Notes under the pieces: generated by a model
The model's input: the letters and a program-made list of their open reading frames with translations, nothing else
Databases searched by the model: none
Told to the model about the DNA's origin: nothing
Position numbers and translations under genes: made by a program
Source: Labilithrix sp.
Lineage (GTDB): Bacteria > Myxococcota_A > Polyangia > Polyangiales > Polyangiaceae
Direction of reading: 5' to 3'
Assembly: GCA_019637175.1 (NCBI GenBank)
Contig: JAHBWD010000007.1
Span: 124,001-188,000 of the forward strand
Length of the DNA stretch: 64,000 nucleotides
Part shown: piece after piece, positions 1-8,617 of the stretch
How the letters are laid out: every line of letters begins with the position of its first letter
How positions within the stretch are numbered: position 1 is the first letter of the stretch

Positions 1-1104
1 GTCAGCGCGCACGGCACGGCCACCGACTTCAACGACGCGTCGGAGTCACGCGCGATTCGCGCCGCGCTCGGCGAAGGATCGGACGCGATCGTCGTGCACG
101 CGCTCAAGGGCGCGATCGGGCACACGCTCGGCGCCGCCGGCGCGCTCGAGTCGCTCTCGGCGCTCGCGGCGATGCGCGCGGGGATCGCCCCGGCGTCGGT
201 CGGCGGCGGCGAGATCGACGGCGCCGTGCGCGTCCTCGATCGCGCCGAGGCCTCGAGCGCGCCTCGGGCGCTCAAGCTCTCGGCGGCGTTCGGCGGCGCG
301 AACGCGGCGCTCGTGTTGACGCGCGCGGGGGAAGAGAACGGAGCGGGGATTCGAAAGAGAGGCGCGGAGGCGCGGGAGGTCTTCGTGTCGCGCGGCGTGG
401 CGGTGGTCGGGGAGGCGGCGCGCGACGTGTCGGCGGCGTCGCTCGCGGCGGCGACCGGGTACGCCGAGGATCGGATCGCGCGGGCGGACGGGCTCGTGAA
501 GCTCGCGCTCGCGGCGTGCGCGAAGCTCCGCGACGAGGTCGGATCGCTCGAGGGGGCCGGCATCGTCGTCGGGCACGGGCTCGCGACGATGGACACGAAC
601 GCGGCGTACCTCGAGCGGATCCTGAAGGCGGGCGCGAGCAGGGGCGAGCCCCGGCGTTTTCCGTACACGACGCCGAACGCCGCGGCCGGGGAGTGCGCGG
701 TCGCGTTCGGCATGACGGGGCCAGCGTTCGCGGTCGGGGGCGGACCGCACGGAGGGATCGAAGCGCTCGCGGTCGCCGCGGATCTCTTGGGGGCGGCGGT
801 GGCCGATCGCATCGTCGTGGTCGCCGTCGACGAAGCGGGGCAAGGGTCGCGGAGGCTCGCGCCCGCGACCGAGCCCGGCGCGGTCGCGCTGCTCGTCTCG
901 CGCGGCTCGCCGTCGGCCGCCGCGCGCCTCGAGAGCTGCGCCGTCGGCCTGCCGCGCGGCGGCGCGACCGCGAGCTACGGGCCCGGCGCGGCGGTCGAGG
1001 CCCACCGCGCCTTGCTTCCGCTCGCGGAGGCCGCCGGCCCCGACGAGGTCACTGCGACGACCCCGTGGGGAGGATTTGCCAACGCCTCGTTCTTCTGGCT
1101 CTAA
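1..1104 (+). CDS. Ketosynthase C-terminal part fused to a Cys-less KS-like domain (5' partial)
   Basis: The frame is open from base 1, so the start lies outside the window. The first ~105 residues are the C-terminal half of a FabF-type beta-ketoacyl synthase: SAHGTAT with the first catalytic His (residue 4), KGAIGHTLGAAGA with the second (His41), and a FGGANAALV glycine-rich tail. From about residue 125 a second thiolase-fold segment follows. At the place where a ketosynthase has its nucleophile elbow (V-x-T-A-C-x-S-G), this segment reads VGGGPHGG, with Pro (residue 249) where Cys is expected. It therefore resembles a chain-length-factor or degenerate KS domain and is unlikely to condense by itself. 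The substrate cannot be told; a polyketide, aryl-polyene or fatty-acid-like pathway continuing to the left is plausible. Confidence 0.8.
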   Translation, partial: VSAHGTATDFNDASESRAIRAALGEGSDAIVVHALKGAIGHTLGAAGALESLSALAAMRAGIAPASVGGGEIDGAVRVLDRAEASSAPRALKLSAAFGGANAALVLTRAGEENGAGIRKRGAEAREVFVSRGVAVVGEAARDVSAASLAAATGYAEDRIARADGLVKLALAACAKLRDEVGSLEGAGIVVGHGLATMDTNAAYLERILKAGASRGEPRRFPYTTPNAAAGECAVAFGMTGPAFAVGGGPHGGIEALAVAADLLGAAVADRIVVVAVDEAGQGSRRLAPATEPGAVALLVSRGSPSAAARLESCAVGLPRGGATASYGPGAAVEAHRALLPLAEAAGPDEVTATTPWGGFANASFFWL

Positions 1105-1156
1105 TCTCGCAAACCTCGTGGCGGAATCCCCCCCGGGGGCTCCGTGTTGGGTGCCC

Positions 1157-1639
1157 ATGATGCAGAAGCTCGTCCAGATCGCCGCCGTCTCGCTCGCCTG
1201 CCTCGCCGTGACGGGCTGCTCGAAGTCGTACATCCCCAACACCGACGTCGAGGACTCGAGCGAGAACCGCAAGGTGATCGCCTTCTGCGAAGACTACCGT
1301 CACGCGGTCGAAGACAAGGACGTCGGGCGCCTGCTCAAGCTGGCGAGCCCGCGCTACTACGAAGACGGCGGCAACACGAACCCGGAAGACGACATCGACT
1401 TCGACGGCCTCAAAGACTACCTGTCGTCGACGTTCGTCAAGACCCAGACGATCCGCTACGAGATCCGCTACCGCAACGTGAAGTTCGCGCAGAACAAGAA
1501 GATCTTCGTCGAGTACACCTACTCGGCGAGCTACCGCATCCCCGGCCTCAAGGGCGAGGAGTGGAAGCACACCGTCGCCGACAACCGGCTCGAGCTCATT
1601 GCGGACGGCGAGACCTTCAAGATCCTCGCCGGCATGTGA
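1157..1639 (+). CDS. Putative lipoprotein, NTF2-like fold possible
   Basis: A 160-residue protein with a signal peptide (MMQKLVQIAAVSLACLAVTGC) whose lipobox is LAVTGC, so it is probably a lipoprotein with Cys at about residue 21. The mature part has a helical start (ENRKVIAFCEDYRHAVEDKD) followed by strand-forming segments ending in DGETFKILAGM. That arrangement is typical of small SnoaL/NTF2-like domains, but this is a guess from the pattern. I chose the ATG at 1157 (a second follows at 1160) because it places the signal peptide at the N-terminus. The stop lies 8 bases before the next gene, so the two are probably co-transcribed. Confidence 0.8.
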   Translation: MMQKLVQIAAVSLACLAVTGCSKSYIPNTDVEDSSENRKVIAFCEDYRHAVEDKDVGRLLKLASPRYYEDGGNTNPEDDIDFDGLKDYLSSTFVKTQTIRYEIRYRNVKFAQNKKIFVEYTYSASYRIPGLKGEEWKHTVADNRLELIADGETFKILAGM

Positions 1640-1647
1640 GAGGGTGA

Positions 1648-2895
1648 GTGCCGTTCACGATCGCGCACGTCTCTGATCTTCACGTCTCGGAGTACGGCGA
1701 CACCTTCCACGACCGCCTGCGGGTCGTGAAGCGGAGCGCGAACGTCGTCGCGGCCGATCCCGCGAAGCTCGAGGTCGTGTGGGAAGAGGCGGGGTGGCGC
1801 GTGCTGCGCGAGCGGGGCAAGCGGCGGGCGAAGATCACGCTCGTCGATCCCGACGGCTTCGCGCATCCCGTCCCGTCGCTCAAGGAGGGCGCGGGCGTGA
1901 TCGATCCCGTCGAGCGCGCGGCGGCGAAGGCGTTCCGGCTCGAGGCGCGCCGCGCGACGACGCTGGCCAAGCACGTGCCCGCGGCGCCCGCGCTGCGTCA
2001 CCTGTTCGAGGCGACGCCGCGCAACTCGAACGTGAGGCTCTTGCGCGCGGTGCAGGCGATCGAGGAGAGCGGGGTCGACGCCGTCGTCGTCACCGGCGAC
2101 ATCACCGACGACGGCGCGGGCTGGGAGCTCGTCGAGGCGGCGTTCGCCCGCTGGAAGAACGAGGGGCGGCTCTTCGCCATTCCCGGCAACCACGATCTCT
2201 ACCTCTTCCCCATGCGAGGCAGCGCGCGGCCGAGGCCGACGCACGCTTCGAAGCGCGCGGCGTGGCAGCGGTTCGCCGCGCGCGTCGGCCTCGAGCTCTC
2301 CCCGTGCGGCGCGTGGATCCGCTTCCTCGAGGAGGCCGACGCCGTCATCGTCGGCCTCGACTCGTGCGCGCGGCCGCAGCGTCGCTTCTTCCGCCACAAC
2401 GGGTCGATCGGCGCCGAGCAGCTCGCGTGGCTCCGGGAGGTCGGCATGACCGGCGCGTTCCGCGCGGCCAAGCACCGGCTCGTGCTCTTGCACCATCACG
2501 TCGTGCCCTTGCCTCATGGCGTCGGCCGGCGGGCGCCGAGCGAGATCGGCATGCGCCTCGACGACGCGCGCAGCGCCGCGGAGGTCTTCGACGAGGTGGG
2601 CGTGACGGCGGTGCTCCACGGTCATCGTCACGTCAGCGAGCAGCGGCAGCCGGCGGGGAGCAACTTCACGATCCTCGCGTCGCCCTCGCTCACGCTCGGG
2701 TGCCGCAGCGGCGATGATCCGTCGTTCTGGCGCGTCGAGCTCGCCGATCACCTCATCGCGTCGCGGGTGCGCGTGCCCGTGCAGGCGATGGAGCAAGACG
2801 AAGATCCGCAGGAGGGGATGGCCGAGGCGCTCGTCGGCTCCTTGATGGGCGACGGCTCGGTCACCGACCTCGCGGCCGAAGGCGAAGACGACTGA
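1648..2895 (+). CDS. Calcineurin-like metallophosphoesterase
   Basis: A 415-residue protein of the calcineurin-like phosphoesterase superfamily, which uses two metal ions to hydrolyse phosphoester bonds. The metal-binding motifs appear in order: HVSDLHVS near residue 7, VVTGDITDDG near 148, GNHDLY near 180, LLHHHVVP near 275 and HGHRH near 325. Motifs 1 and 2 are separated by an unusually long stretch (about residues 15-140). It is basic and helical and looks like a lineage-specific insertion. The start is GTG at 1648. No signal peptide is visible, so the protein is probably cytoplasmic. The acidic C-terminal ~40 residues (EDPQEGMAEALVG onward) lie outside the fold. The substrate cannot be inferred; cyclic nucleotides or phosphoproteins are possible. 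Confidence 0.9.
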   Translation: MPFTIAHVSDLHVSEYGDTFHDRLRVVKRSANVVAADPAKLEVVWEEAGWRVLRERGKRRAKITLVDPDGFAHPVPSLKEGAGVIDPVERAAAKAFRLEARRATTLAKHVPAAPALRHLFEATPRNSNVRLLRAVQAIEESGVDAVVVTGDITDDGAGWELVEAAFARWKNEGRLFAIPGNHDLYLFPMRGSARPRPTHASKRAAWQRFAARVGLELSPCGAWIRFLEEADAVIVGLDSCARPQRRFFRHNGSIGAEQLAWLREVGMTGAFRAAKHRLVLLHHHVVPLPHGVGRRAPSEIGMRLDDARSAAEVFDEVGVTAVLHGHRHVSEQRQPAGSNFTILASPSLTLGCRSGDDPSFWRVELADHLIASRVRVPVQAMEQDEDPQEGMAEALVGSLMGDGSVTDLAAEGEDD

Positions 2896-2896
2896 T

Positions 2897-3325
2897 TCAC
2901 TCCGCCGCGGCGTCGGCGGCGGCGTCTTCCGGCGGGGGCGCGGGCGGGGGCGCCGGAGGAATCAAGAAGGAGCAGAGCGGGTGTCGCTCCGGCGCCTTGA
3001 CGATCTCGCAGTCGGGCGTGTTGTTGATCGCGTCGACGCACGCTTGCACCGCGACCGCGCCCGGATCGGCCGGCGCGACGAGGCCGTGGAGGCACGCGTC
3101 TTCGTAGTAGCGGATGCACGCGCCGACGTCCTGCGAGGGGGTGTCGCCGCGGTGCACGGGCCTCGACAGATCGATGCCGCAGCTTCGTGCGTTCTCGCAG
3201 CGCGCGCGCTCGATCTGGCGGCATGACTCGACGCCGACCGGCTCGGTGCCGCAGGCGACGGCGCTCACGACGCCGAGCGCCGTGGCGGCGAGGGCGAGGA
3301 GACGGACTGCGCGGGAGGGCGTCAC
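2897..3325 (-). CDS. Putative secreted Cys-rich lipoprotein
   Basis: A 142-residue protein of unknown function. The N-terminus is a signal peptide ending VVSAVAC, so Cys25 is probably lipidated. The mature part contains eight further cysteines in spaced pairs (ESCRQIERARCENARSC, GACIRYYEDAC, QACVDAINNTPDC, LCSF), which suggests a disulfide-stabilised exported domain. The tail is rich in Pro, Asp and Ala, as in many myxobacterial surface proteins. The gene ends one base after the convergent phosphoesterase stop. Confidence 0.75.
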   Translation of the reverse strand: MTPSRAVRLLALAATALGVVSAVACGTEPVGVESCRQIERARCENARSCGIDLSRPVHRGDTPSQDVGACIRYYEDACLHGLVAPADPGAVAVQACVDAINNTPDCEIVKAPERHPLCSFLIPPAPPPAPPPEDAAADAAAE

Positions 3326-3487
3326 AGGTCGGGTGTACTACCTGGCGGAGGCGAGAGCCAAAAAAGGGGCGGGCTGGGTGCCTGACGGGAGAGGAGGGAG
3401 GGAAAAGACGAATGGGGGAACACGGATCGGGGAGCGGGGGACTGGGAGCTGCGGAGGTGGTGGCTACTTGACAGTTGTGGTGTTGGG
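3326..3487. promoter_or_regulatory. Intergenic region between divergent genes with a homopurine tract
   Basis: This 162-base gap separates the divergent lipoprotein and MerR genes and must hold promoters for both. It contains a 22-base run of purines at 3387-3408, unusual for this genome. A TTGACA hexamer lies at 3468-3473, but I see no matching -10 box upstream of the MerR start. No clear operator dyad was found. Confidence 0.35.
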
Positions 3488-3925
3488 ATGCAGGGTGGAG
3501 GGGTGAGTGGGTACAAGCTCGAGGAGTTGGCGCGGGCGGCGGGGACGTCGGCGCGGACGGTGCGGTATTACGTGCAGCGAGGGCTGCTGCCGGCGCCTGA
3601 GTTTCGGGGGAAGGACACGGCGTATGGGCGCGAGCACCTGGTTCGCTTGAGGGCGATCCGGAAGATGCAGGAGGCGTATCTGCCGCTCGACGAGATCGCG
3701 GGGGTGCTCGGCAGCCGATCGATCGGCGACATCGAGCGGATCGCCGAGGGGGCGGCGCTGAAGGTGCGGCCGAAGGCGGGGGGGAGCGGGGGCGAGCGGG
3801 TGTGCAGGCGGATCAAGCTCGCCGAGGGGGTGGAGCTGATGATCGACGAGGAGGCGCCGGGGGCGTCGAAGCGACTTGTCGAGGAGATCCTGGCGATGGT
3901 CTCGAGCGCGAGGGAAGGAAGGTAG
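3488..3925 (+). CDS. MerR-family transcriptional regulator
   Basis: A 145-residue DNA-binding regulator. The N-terminal winged helix has the MerR signature (YKLEELARAAGTSARTVRYY, then QRGLLPAPE and the second helix EHLVRLRAIRKMQEAYLPLD), ending with the EIAGVLG helix. The rest is short and lacks an evident metal-binding cysteine set, so it probably does not sense metals. The annotated start is ATG 3488; GTG 3503 (VSGYKLEE) is equally possible and has a purine-rich stretch before it. Only two bases separate its stop from the VIT/vWA gene start, so the two form an operon and the regulator probably controls it. Confidence 0.88.
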   Translation: MQGGGVSGYKLEELARAAGTSARTVRYYVQRGLLPAPEFRGKDTAYGREHLVRLRAIRKMQEAYLPLDEIAGVLGSRSIGDIERIAEGAALKVRPKAGGSGGERVCRRIKLAEGVELMIDEEAPGASKRLVEEILAMVSSAREGR

Positions 3926-3927
3926 CG

Positions 3928-6315
3928 ATGACGAACGTGACTCGAGGTGAGGCGAAGGCGGGGCTCTTCGCGAGGGGGCAGAAGCCGGTCCCGTTGCTCG
4001 GGGTCGAGGTGCGCGCGGAGATCGTCGCGGGGCACTCGCGCGCCACGGTGCGCCAGCGGTATCGCAACGACGAGGCGCGCCCGATCGAGGCGATCTATAC
4101 GTTCCCGCTGCCGAGCCGCGGCGCGCTCGTCGGCTTCGCGATGACGGTGAACGGCCGGAGGCTCGAAGGCGAAGTGCACGAGCGCGAGGAGGCCTTCGAA
4201 CGCTACGACGAGGCGCTCAGCGCCGGTCACGGCGCCGCGCTCCTCGAGCAGGAGCGCCCCAACGTGTTCACCGCCAACGTCGGGAACCTCCTTCCTGGCG
4301 AGGAGACGGTCGTGGAGATCGAGCTCGTCGAGCCGATCCAGACCGACGAGGGGGCCATTCGCTGGAGCCTGCCGACGCTCGTCGCGCCGCGCTACATGCC
4401 GGGCGCGATCTCGGGCGATCGCACCGGCCACGGCGCGGCCGAGCCGACGACGCGCGTGCCCGACGCCGATCGCATCTCGCCGCCGATCGGGAGCGTCGCC
4501 TACGGCCTGTCGCTCGAGCTCGACTTCGACGTCGGCTGCGAGGTCGACGTCGAGAGCCCGTCGCACGCCATCGTCGCGCAGCGCGTCTCCGGCAAGACGC
4601 GCGTGACGTTCGCCCAGCGCGAGGCCCTGCTCGATCGCGACGTCGTCGTCACGGCGGTCCCCAAGGAGGCCGCGGATCGGACGGCGCCGTTCGCGTCCGT
4701 CGTCGCACATCGCTCGGCCGAGCGCGCGGCGTTCGCCCTCACGATCGTCCCCGATCTCGCCGGAAGTCTCGCGAGGCGCGACACGAAGATGAACGTCGTC
4801 TTCCTCCTCGATCGATCGGGATCGATGGACGGCGCGTCGATCGTCGAAGCGAAGACGGCGCTCAAGCTGTGCCTGCGGCAGCTCCGCGAGGGCGACGAGC
4901 TCTCCATCCTCGCGTTCGACGATCGCGTCGAGGAGCTCTCGAAGCGGCCGATGACGCGGTCGACGCTCGCGCAGGCCGACGCGTGGATCGAGGCGATCGA
5001 CGCGCGCGGCGGCACCGAGATGCTCGAGCCGCTCGAGCGCGCGGTCGCGATCGCGCCCGACGGGCTCATCGTCCTGCTCACCGACGGGCAGGTCGGCAAC
5101 GAGGAGGAGATCCAGCGCGTCGTGCTCGAGCGGCGGAAGACGGCGCGGGTCCACTCGTTCGGCATCGGTACGAACGTGAGCGACGCGCTGCTCGGCGCGC
5201 TCGCCGACGAGACCGGCGGCGCCGTCGAGATGATCCACCCGGGCGAGCGGGTCGACGAGAAGGTCGTCGCCCAGTTCGCGCGCGCCACCGCGCCGCGCGT
5301 GACCGATCTCTCGATCCGCTTCCGCGGCGTCGAGGTCGGGGAGATCGCGCCGGCCAAGCCCCTCGCGCTCGTCGACGGCGAGCCCTTCACCGTCTTCGGC
5401 ACGTACGAGCAAGCGGGTCGCGGCGTCGTCGAGATCCGCGGGACGTGCGACGGCGAGGCGCTCTACCTCGAGGTGCCCTTCGACCTGCCCGAGCGCGAGG
5501 ACCGGCCCGCGATCGTGGCGCTCTGGGCGCAGGCGCGCATCCGCGATCTCGAGCACGCGCAGCTCTCCGGCCGTCGCGCCGGCGCGATGAAGGATCGCAT
5601 CGTGAAGCTCGCGAAAGAGCACCGCGTGTCGTCGCGGTACACGTCGTTCGTCGTCGTGGAGAAACGCACGGGCGACAGGCGCGTGAACGAGCAGGCCGAG
5701 GCGCGCGTCGTCCCTGTGAGCGCGCCCGCGGGCTGGGCGATGTTCAACCGCCGCATGCAGACGCGCGCGGGATCGGTGCGCGCGTGCGCCATGCCGATGA
5801 TGATGCCCGCCGCGCCGCTTCCGCCGGCTCGCATGATGTCCCCGCGGTCGGCGCCGCCGGTCGCGAAGGGCGCGCGGATGGTGAGCTCGGGTCCGCCGCC
5901 GCCTCCGGCGGCGGTCGCGTCGCCCACGCGCGCCCTCGAGTCCACGCCGATCGATCCCGCCGTCGCGATCCTCGAGCGCCAGTCGGCCTCCGGCCTTTGG
6001 AGCGACGAGGTCGACGCGACGATCGAGGCGTTGCTCGCGCTCTTCCGCGAGGGGCTCTCGACGGCGCACGCCGTCCACGGCGCGCAGATCCGCAAGGGCG
6101 TGGAGGCGCTCGTGGCGGCGATCGAAGCGCGGCCGATCGACGTGAAGATCGCCGAGCGCGGCCTCGCGGTCGCGTGGCTCCTCGCCACCGGAAGGCGCAC
6201 GAAGGCGGCCATCGAAGAGGCCGCGCGGCGTCGCGCGGATCTCGGCGCGCTCTCCGCGGCGTTCTCGAGCTCGACCTCGCGCGCGGCGGTCGAGCGCGCC
6301 GCGGGAGTGTGTTAG
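3928..6315 (+). CDS. VIT and von Willebrand factor A domain protein
   Basis: A 795-residue protein. Residues ~10-140 form a VIT (vault/inter-alpha-trypsin) domain, with the characteristic RYRNDEARPIEAIYTFPLP and EKxYDEALS-like (ERYDEALSAGHGAALLEQ) segments. Residues ~285-460 form a vWA domain with a complete MIDAS (DRSGSMDG, then a conserved Thr in GGTEM and Asp in LLTDGQVG). The C-terminal third starts with a Met/Pro-rich linker and ends in a small helical domain. No signal peptide is visible, so it is probably cytoplasmic. VIT/vWA proteins are thought to act in protein-protein contacts; the job here is unknown. The start at ATG 3928 is chosen because it directly follows the MerR stop; an in-frame extension upstream would overlap that gene. 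Confidence 0.9.
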   Translation: MTNVTRGEAKAGLFARGQKPVPLLGVEVRAEIVAGHSRATVRQRYRNDEARPIEAIYTFPLPSRGALVGFAMTVNGRRLEGEVHEREEAFERYDEALSAGHGAALLEQERPNVFTANVGNLLPGEETVVEIELVEPIQTDEGAIRWSLPTLVAPRYMPGAISGDRTGHGAAEPTTRVPDADRISPPIGSVAYGLSLELDFDVGCEVDVESPSHAIVAQRVSGKTRVTFAQREALLDRDVVVTAVPKEAADRTAPFASVVAHRSAERAAFALTIVPDLAGSLARRDTKMNVVFLLDRSGSMDGASIVEAKTALKLCLRQLREGDELSILAFDDRVEELSKRPMTRSTLAQADAWIEAIDARGGTEMLEPLERAVAIAPDGLIVLLTDGQVGNEEEIQRVVLERRKTARVHSFGIGTNVSDALLGALADETGGAVEMIHPGERVDEKVVAQFARATAPRVTDLSIRFRGVEVGEIAPAKPLALVDGEPFTVFGTYEQAGRGVVEIRGTCDGEALYLEVPFDLPEREDRPAIVALWAQARIRDLEHAQLSGRRAGAMKDRIVKLAKEHRVSSRYTSFVVVEKRTGDRRVNEQAEARVVPVSAPAGWAMFNRRMQTRAGSVRACAMPMMMPAAPLPPARMMSPRSAPPVAKGARMVSSGPPPPPAAVASPTRALESTPIDPAVAILERQSASGLWSDEVDATIEALLALFREGLSTAHAVHGAQIRKGVEALVAAIEARPIDVKIAERGLAVAWLLATGRRTKAAIEEAARRRADLGALSAAFSSSTSRAAVERAAGVC

Positions 6316-6324
6316 ACGGCGCAC

Positions 6325-7185
6325 ATGGTGGCAGCGATGGTGCTCTGCGCGGGCCTCGGCACCCGGCTGCGCCCGCTCACGGACGAGCTGGCGAAGCCGA
6401 TGGTCCCGGTCGGCGACGCGCCCGCGCTCGCGCACGTCGCGCAGCGCGTGCGCCTCGCCGCGCCGCGCGTCGTGGTCAACGTCCACCATCGCCCGGGCGA
6501 CGTGCGCGCGTGGGCGGATCGCGAGTCGATCGCCGTGTCGGTCGAGCAAGAGCTGCTCGGCACGGCGGGCGGCGTCGCGCGCGCCGCTGCGATGCTCGGT
6601 GACGGCGACGTCCTCGTGTGGAACGGCGACATCCTGAGCGATCTCGATCCGCGTGCGCTCGTCGCCGCGCACGCCGCGCGGGCGACGGAGGCGACGCTCG
6701 CGGTGCGCGCGCGCGCGGCGGGGGAGGGCAACGTCGGGTTCATGTACGACGGCCGCGTCGCGCGCCTGAGGAGCGAGTCGTTCGGGCCCGAGACGACCGG
6801 CGGCGACTTTCTCGGCATCCACGTCGTCGGCGCGCGCCTTCGGGCTTCGCTCCCCGCGACCGGCTGTCTCGTCGGCGACGTCTACCTCCCCGCGCTCCGC
6901 CGCGGCGCGCGCCTCGACGCGTGGGTCACCGAGGCGTCTTTCACCGACATTGGTACGGTGGCGCAGTACGTCGAGGCGAACCGCGCGTGGCTTCGCTCGC
7001 GCGATCTTCCGTCGTGGTCGTCGCCGACGGCGATCGTCCGCGCCGACATCGACGGCTCGATCGTCGGCGCGGGCGCGCGGATCGAGGCGACGTGCCTCCG
7101 CTCGATCGTCTGGCCCGGCGCGATCGTGAGCGCTCCGGTCAACGACGCGATCGTGACGACGCGCGCGGTCGTGAGCGGTCGCTAG
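6325..7185 (+). CDS. Sugar-phosphate nucleotidyltransferase
   Basis: A 286-residue enzyme of the NTP-transferase family that makes nucleotide-activated sugars. The N-terminal nucleotide-binding motif is AAMVLCAGLGTRLRPLTDE with the following AKPMVPVGDAP. The magnesium-binding Asp lies in VWNGDILSDL (about residue 101), and a later GDVYLPALRRGARLDAWV and FTDIGTVAQYVEANRAWL match mannose-1-phosphate guanylyltransferase/RfbA-type enzymes. The last ~50 residues have left-handed beta-helix-like repeats (IVRADIDGSIVGAGARIEAT). The protein is shorter than classical GMPPs. The start lies 10 bases after the vWA stop, so it may belong to that operon. The exact sugar cannot be read from sequence. Confidence 0.88.
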   Translation: MVAAMVLCAGLGTRLRPLTDELAKPMVPVGDAPALAHVAQRVRLAAPRVVVNVHHRPGDVRAWADRESIAVSVEQELLGTAGGVARAAAMLGDGDVLVWNGDILSDLDPRALVAAHAARATEATLAVRARAAGEGNVGFMYDGRVARLRSESFGPETTGGDFLGIHVVGARLRASLPATGCLVGDVYLPALRRGARLDAWVTEASFTDIGTVAQYVEANRAWLRSRDLPSWSSPTAIVRADIDGSIVGAGARIEATCLRSIVWPGAIVSAPVNDAIVTTRAVVSGR

Positions 7186-7194
7186 GCGATCGCG

Positions 7195-8508
7195 CTACTC
7201 GAGGTACTGCTCGATCGAAGGTCCGCCGCCGACGATCGCCGCGACGCTCCGCATCGGGAGCGAAACGAGGCGCGCGCCGCGGCGCGGGACCTTGAGCGGG
7301 ATCTCTCTCAGCTCTCGCGGCGACGCGCGGAACACGCGCGTCGCGCCGGTGGCGTCGTCGCCCGCCACGATCGCGGCGTCGGTCAGGATCGAGACCGCGT
7401 CGGCGCGCACGAGACCGAGCTCGCCCTCCCAGCGATCGATCACGCACGCGCCCGCGCACGTGGCGAGGTTGATGCTCCGCGGAGGAGTGAGGCCGCCGCT
7501 CGCCGCGGTCGACCCCGAGCCGCCGACGACGAGGACGTTCTCGCGCGTGAGCGGCGTGGCCGCGCAGCCCTTCACGGGATCGGGCGGCACGTTGAGCGTC
7601 GTGACCGCTCGGCTCACGTGATCGACGAGCTCGGCGCCGCCGGTGTCGGTCGCGCCGCCGGGGCCGACCGCGCTGCCGCCGAACACGAAGAGGCCGCGAT
7701 CGAGCATCCACGTCGCGCACGCCCCGGCGCGCGCCACGCCGAGCGTCACGAACGACGTCTCTCCGTCTTTCGTGATCACGAAGACGCGCGCCGTGGGTCG
7801 ATCGGGGCGCGTTCCTCCGACGACGTAGACGTCGCCGTTCGGCGACGTCACGGTCGCGCCTCCGGCGATCTCGTCGAAGTTGCCGCCGTCGGGCGCGGGC
7901 AGATCTTGCGAGACGTTGCGCGAGAGATCGAGCGTCGACGCGCCGCCCTCGTCGATCGCGATCGCGGCGCTGCCGAACGCGGCGAGCGACTTCACCGGCC
8001 GCCCGAAGGCGGGGACGAAGTCGAGCGTTCGAAGGAGGAGCAGATCGTAGATGAAGCCGGCCGTTCCGCTCGCGCCGAGGAGGTAGCGATTGAGCGCGAC
8101 GCCGATCTGCGGCGCCTCGAGCGCGGCGGGCGGCCGCGGGAGACGCGCGAGCTCGCCGCTGCGCTGCACGAAGACTTCGAAGACGGTGTCGGCGAGCGCG
8201 CCGTACTGCACGAAGAGGCTCTCGCCCTTGAGCAGCGCGCGGTTCTCCGCGTCGATCGCGCGGACGCGGAACGCGCCGATGTCGGTGCGCGCCATGTCGC
8301 CGAGCGAGATCACGTCGGCGGGCAGCGGCGCGCGCGCGATCTCCCGCGCGTTTCCTTCGAGATCGAGCGCCTCGACCACGAGCGTCGTGGGCGCCGGCGG
8401 CCGGGAGAAGACCTCGATCTCTTCGCCCGTCGTGAGGGCGATCGTGCCCGTCGGGGCTTCGCCGCACGACGCGAGGGACGCGAGCAGGGCGAACGCAGCG
8501 CGGCGCAT
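7195..8508 (-). CDS. Putative Kelch/beta-propeller-like lipoprotein
   Basis: A 437-residue exported protein. The N-terminus MRRAAFALLASLASC is a short signal peptide with a lipobox-like LASC. From about residue 150 on there are recurring blocks of the type GGxxTSPNGDVYVVGGTRPD, DRGLFVFGGSAVGPG and NVLVVGGSGSTA, spaced by ~50 residues, which is the pattern of Kelch or similar propeller blades. This suggests a surface-binding propeller; ligand unknown. ATG 8508 was taken over the GTG at 8511. The gene is convergent with the nucleotidyltransferase, 9 bases away. Confidence 0.75.
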   Translation of the reverse strand: MRRAAFALLASLASCGEAPTGTIALTTGEEIEVFSRPPAPTTLVVEALDLEGNAREIARAPLPADVISLGDMARTDIGAFRVRAIDAENRALLKGESLFVQYGALADTVFEVFVQRSGELARLPRPPAALEAPQIGVALNRYLLGASGTAGFIYDLLLLRTLDFVPAFGRPVKSLAAFGSAAIAIDEGGASTLDLSRNVSQDLPAPDGGNFDEIAGGATVTSPNGDVYVVGGTRPDRPTARVFVITKDGETSFVTLGVARAGACATWMLDRGLFVFGGSAVGPGGATDTGGAELVDHVSRAVTTLNVPPDPVKGCAATPLTRENVLVVGGSGSTAASGGLTPPRSINLATCAGACVIDRWEGELGLVRADAVSILTDAAIVAGDDATGATRVFRASPRELREIPLKVPRRGARLVSLPMRSVAAIVGGGPSIEQYLE

Positions 8509-8617
8509 CACGCTCGCCGTTTACCACGGGCGCCCCGAGGGAGCCGCCAAAACCGCCGCAAAGTTGTCCGTGGTGCGCGATGCGGGATAGCCGAAAAGAG
8601 AAGCGAGGTGCCGAGTG

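Noticed and set aside
3468..3473. TTGACA as -35 box of the MerR gene
   Set aside because: A -10 box at 16-19 bases would fall inside or after the start codon, and nothing there resembles TATAAT.
3568..6822. A 1084-codon minus-strand open frame opposite the VIT/vWA gene
   Set aside because: Same compositional artefact; plus-strand genes have VIT, MIDAS and nucleotidyltransferase motifs.
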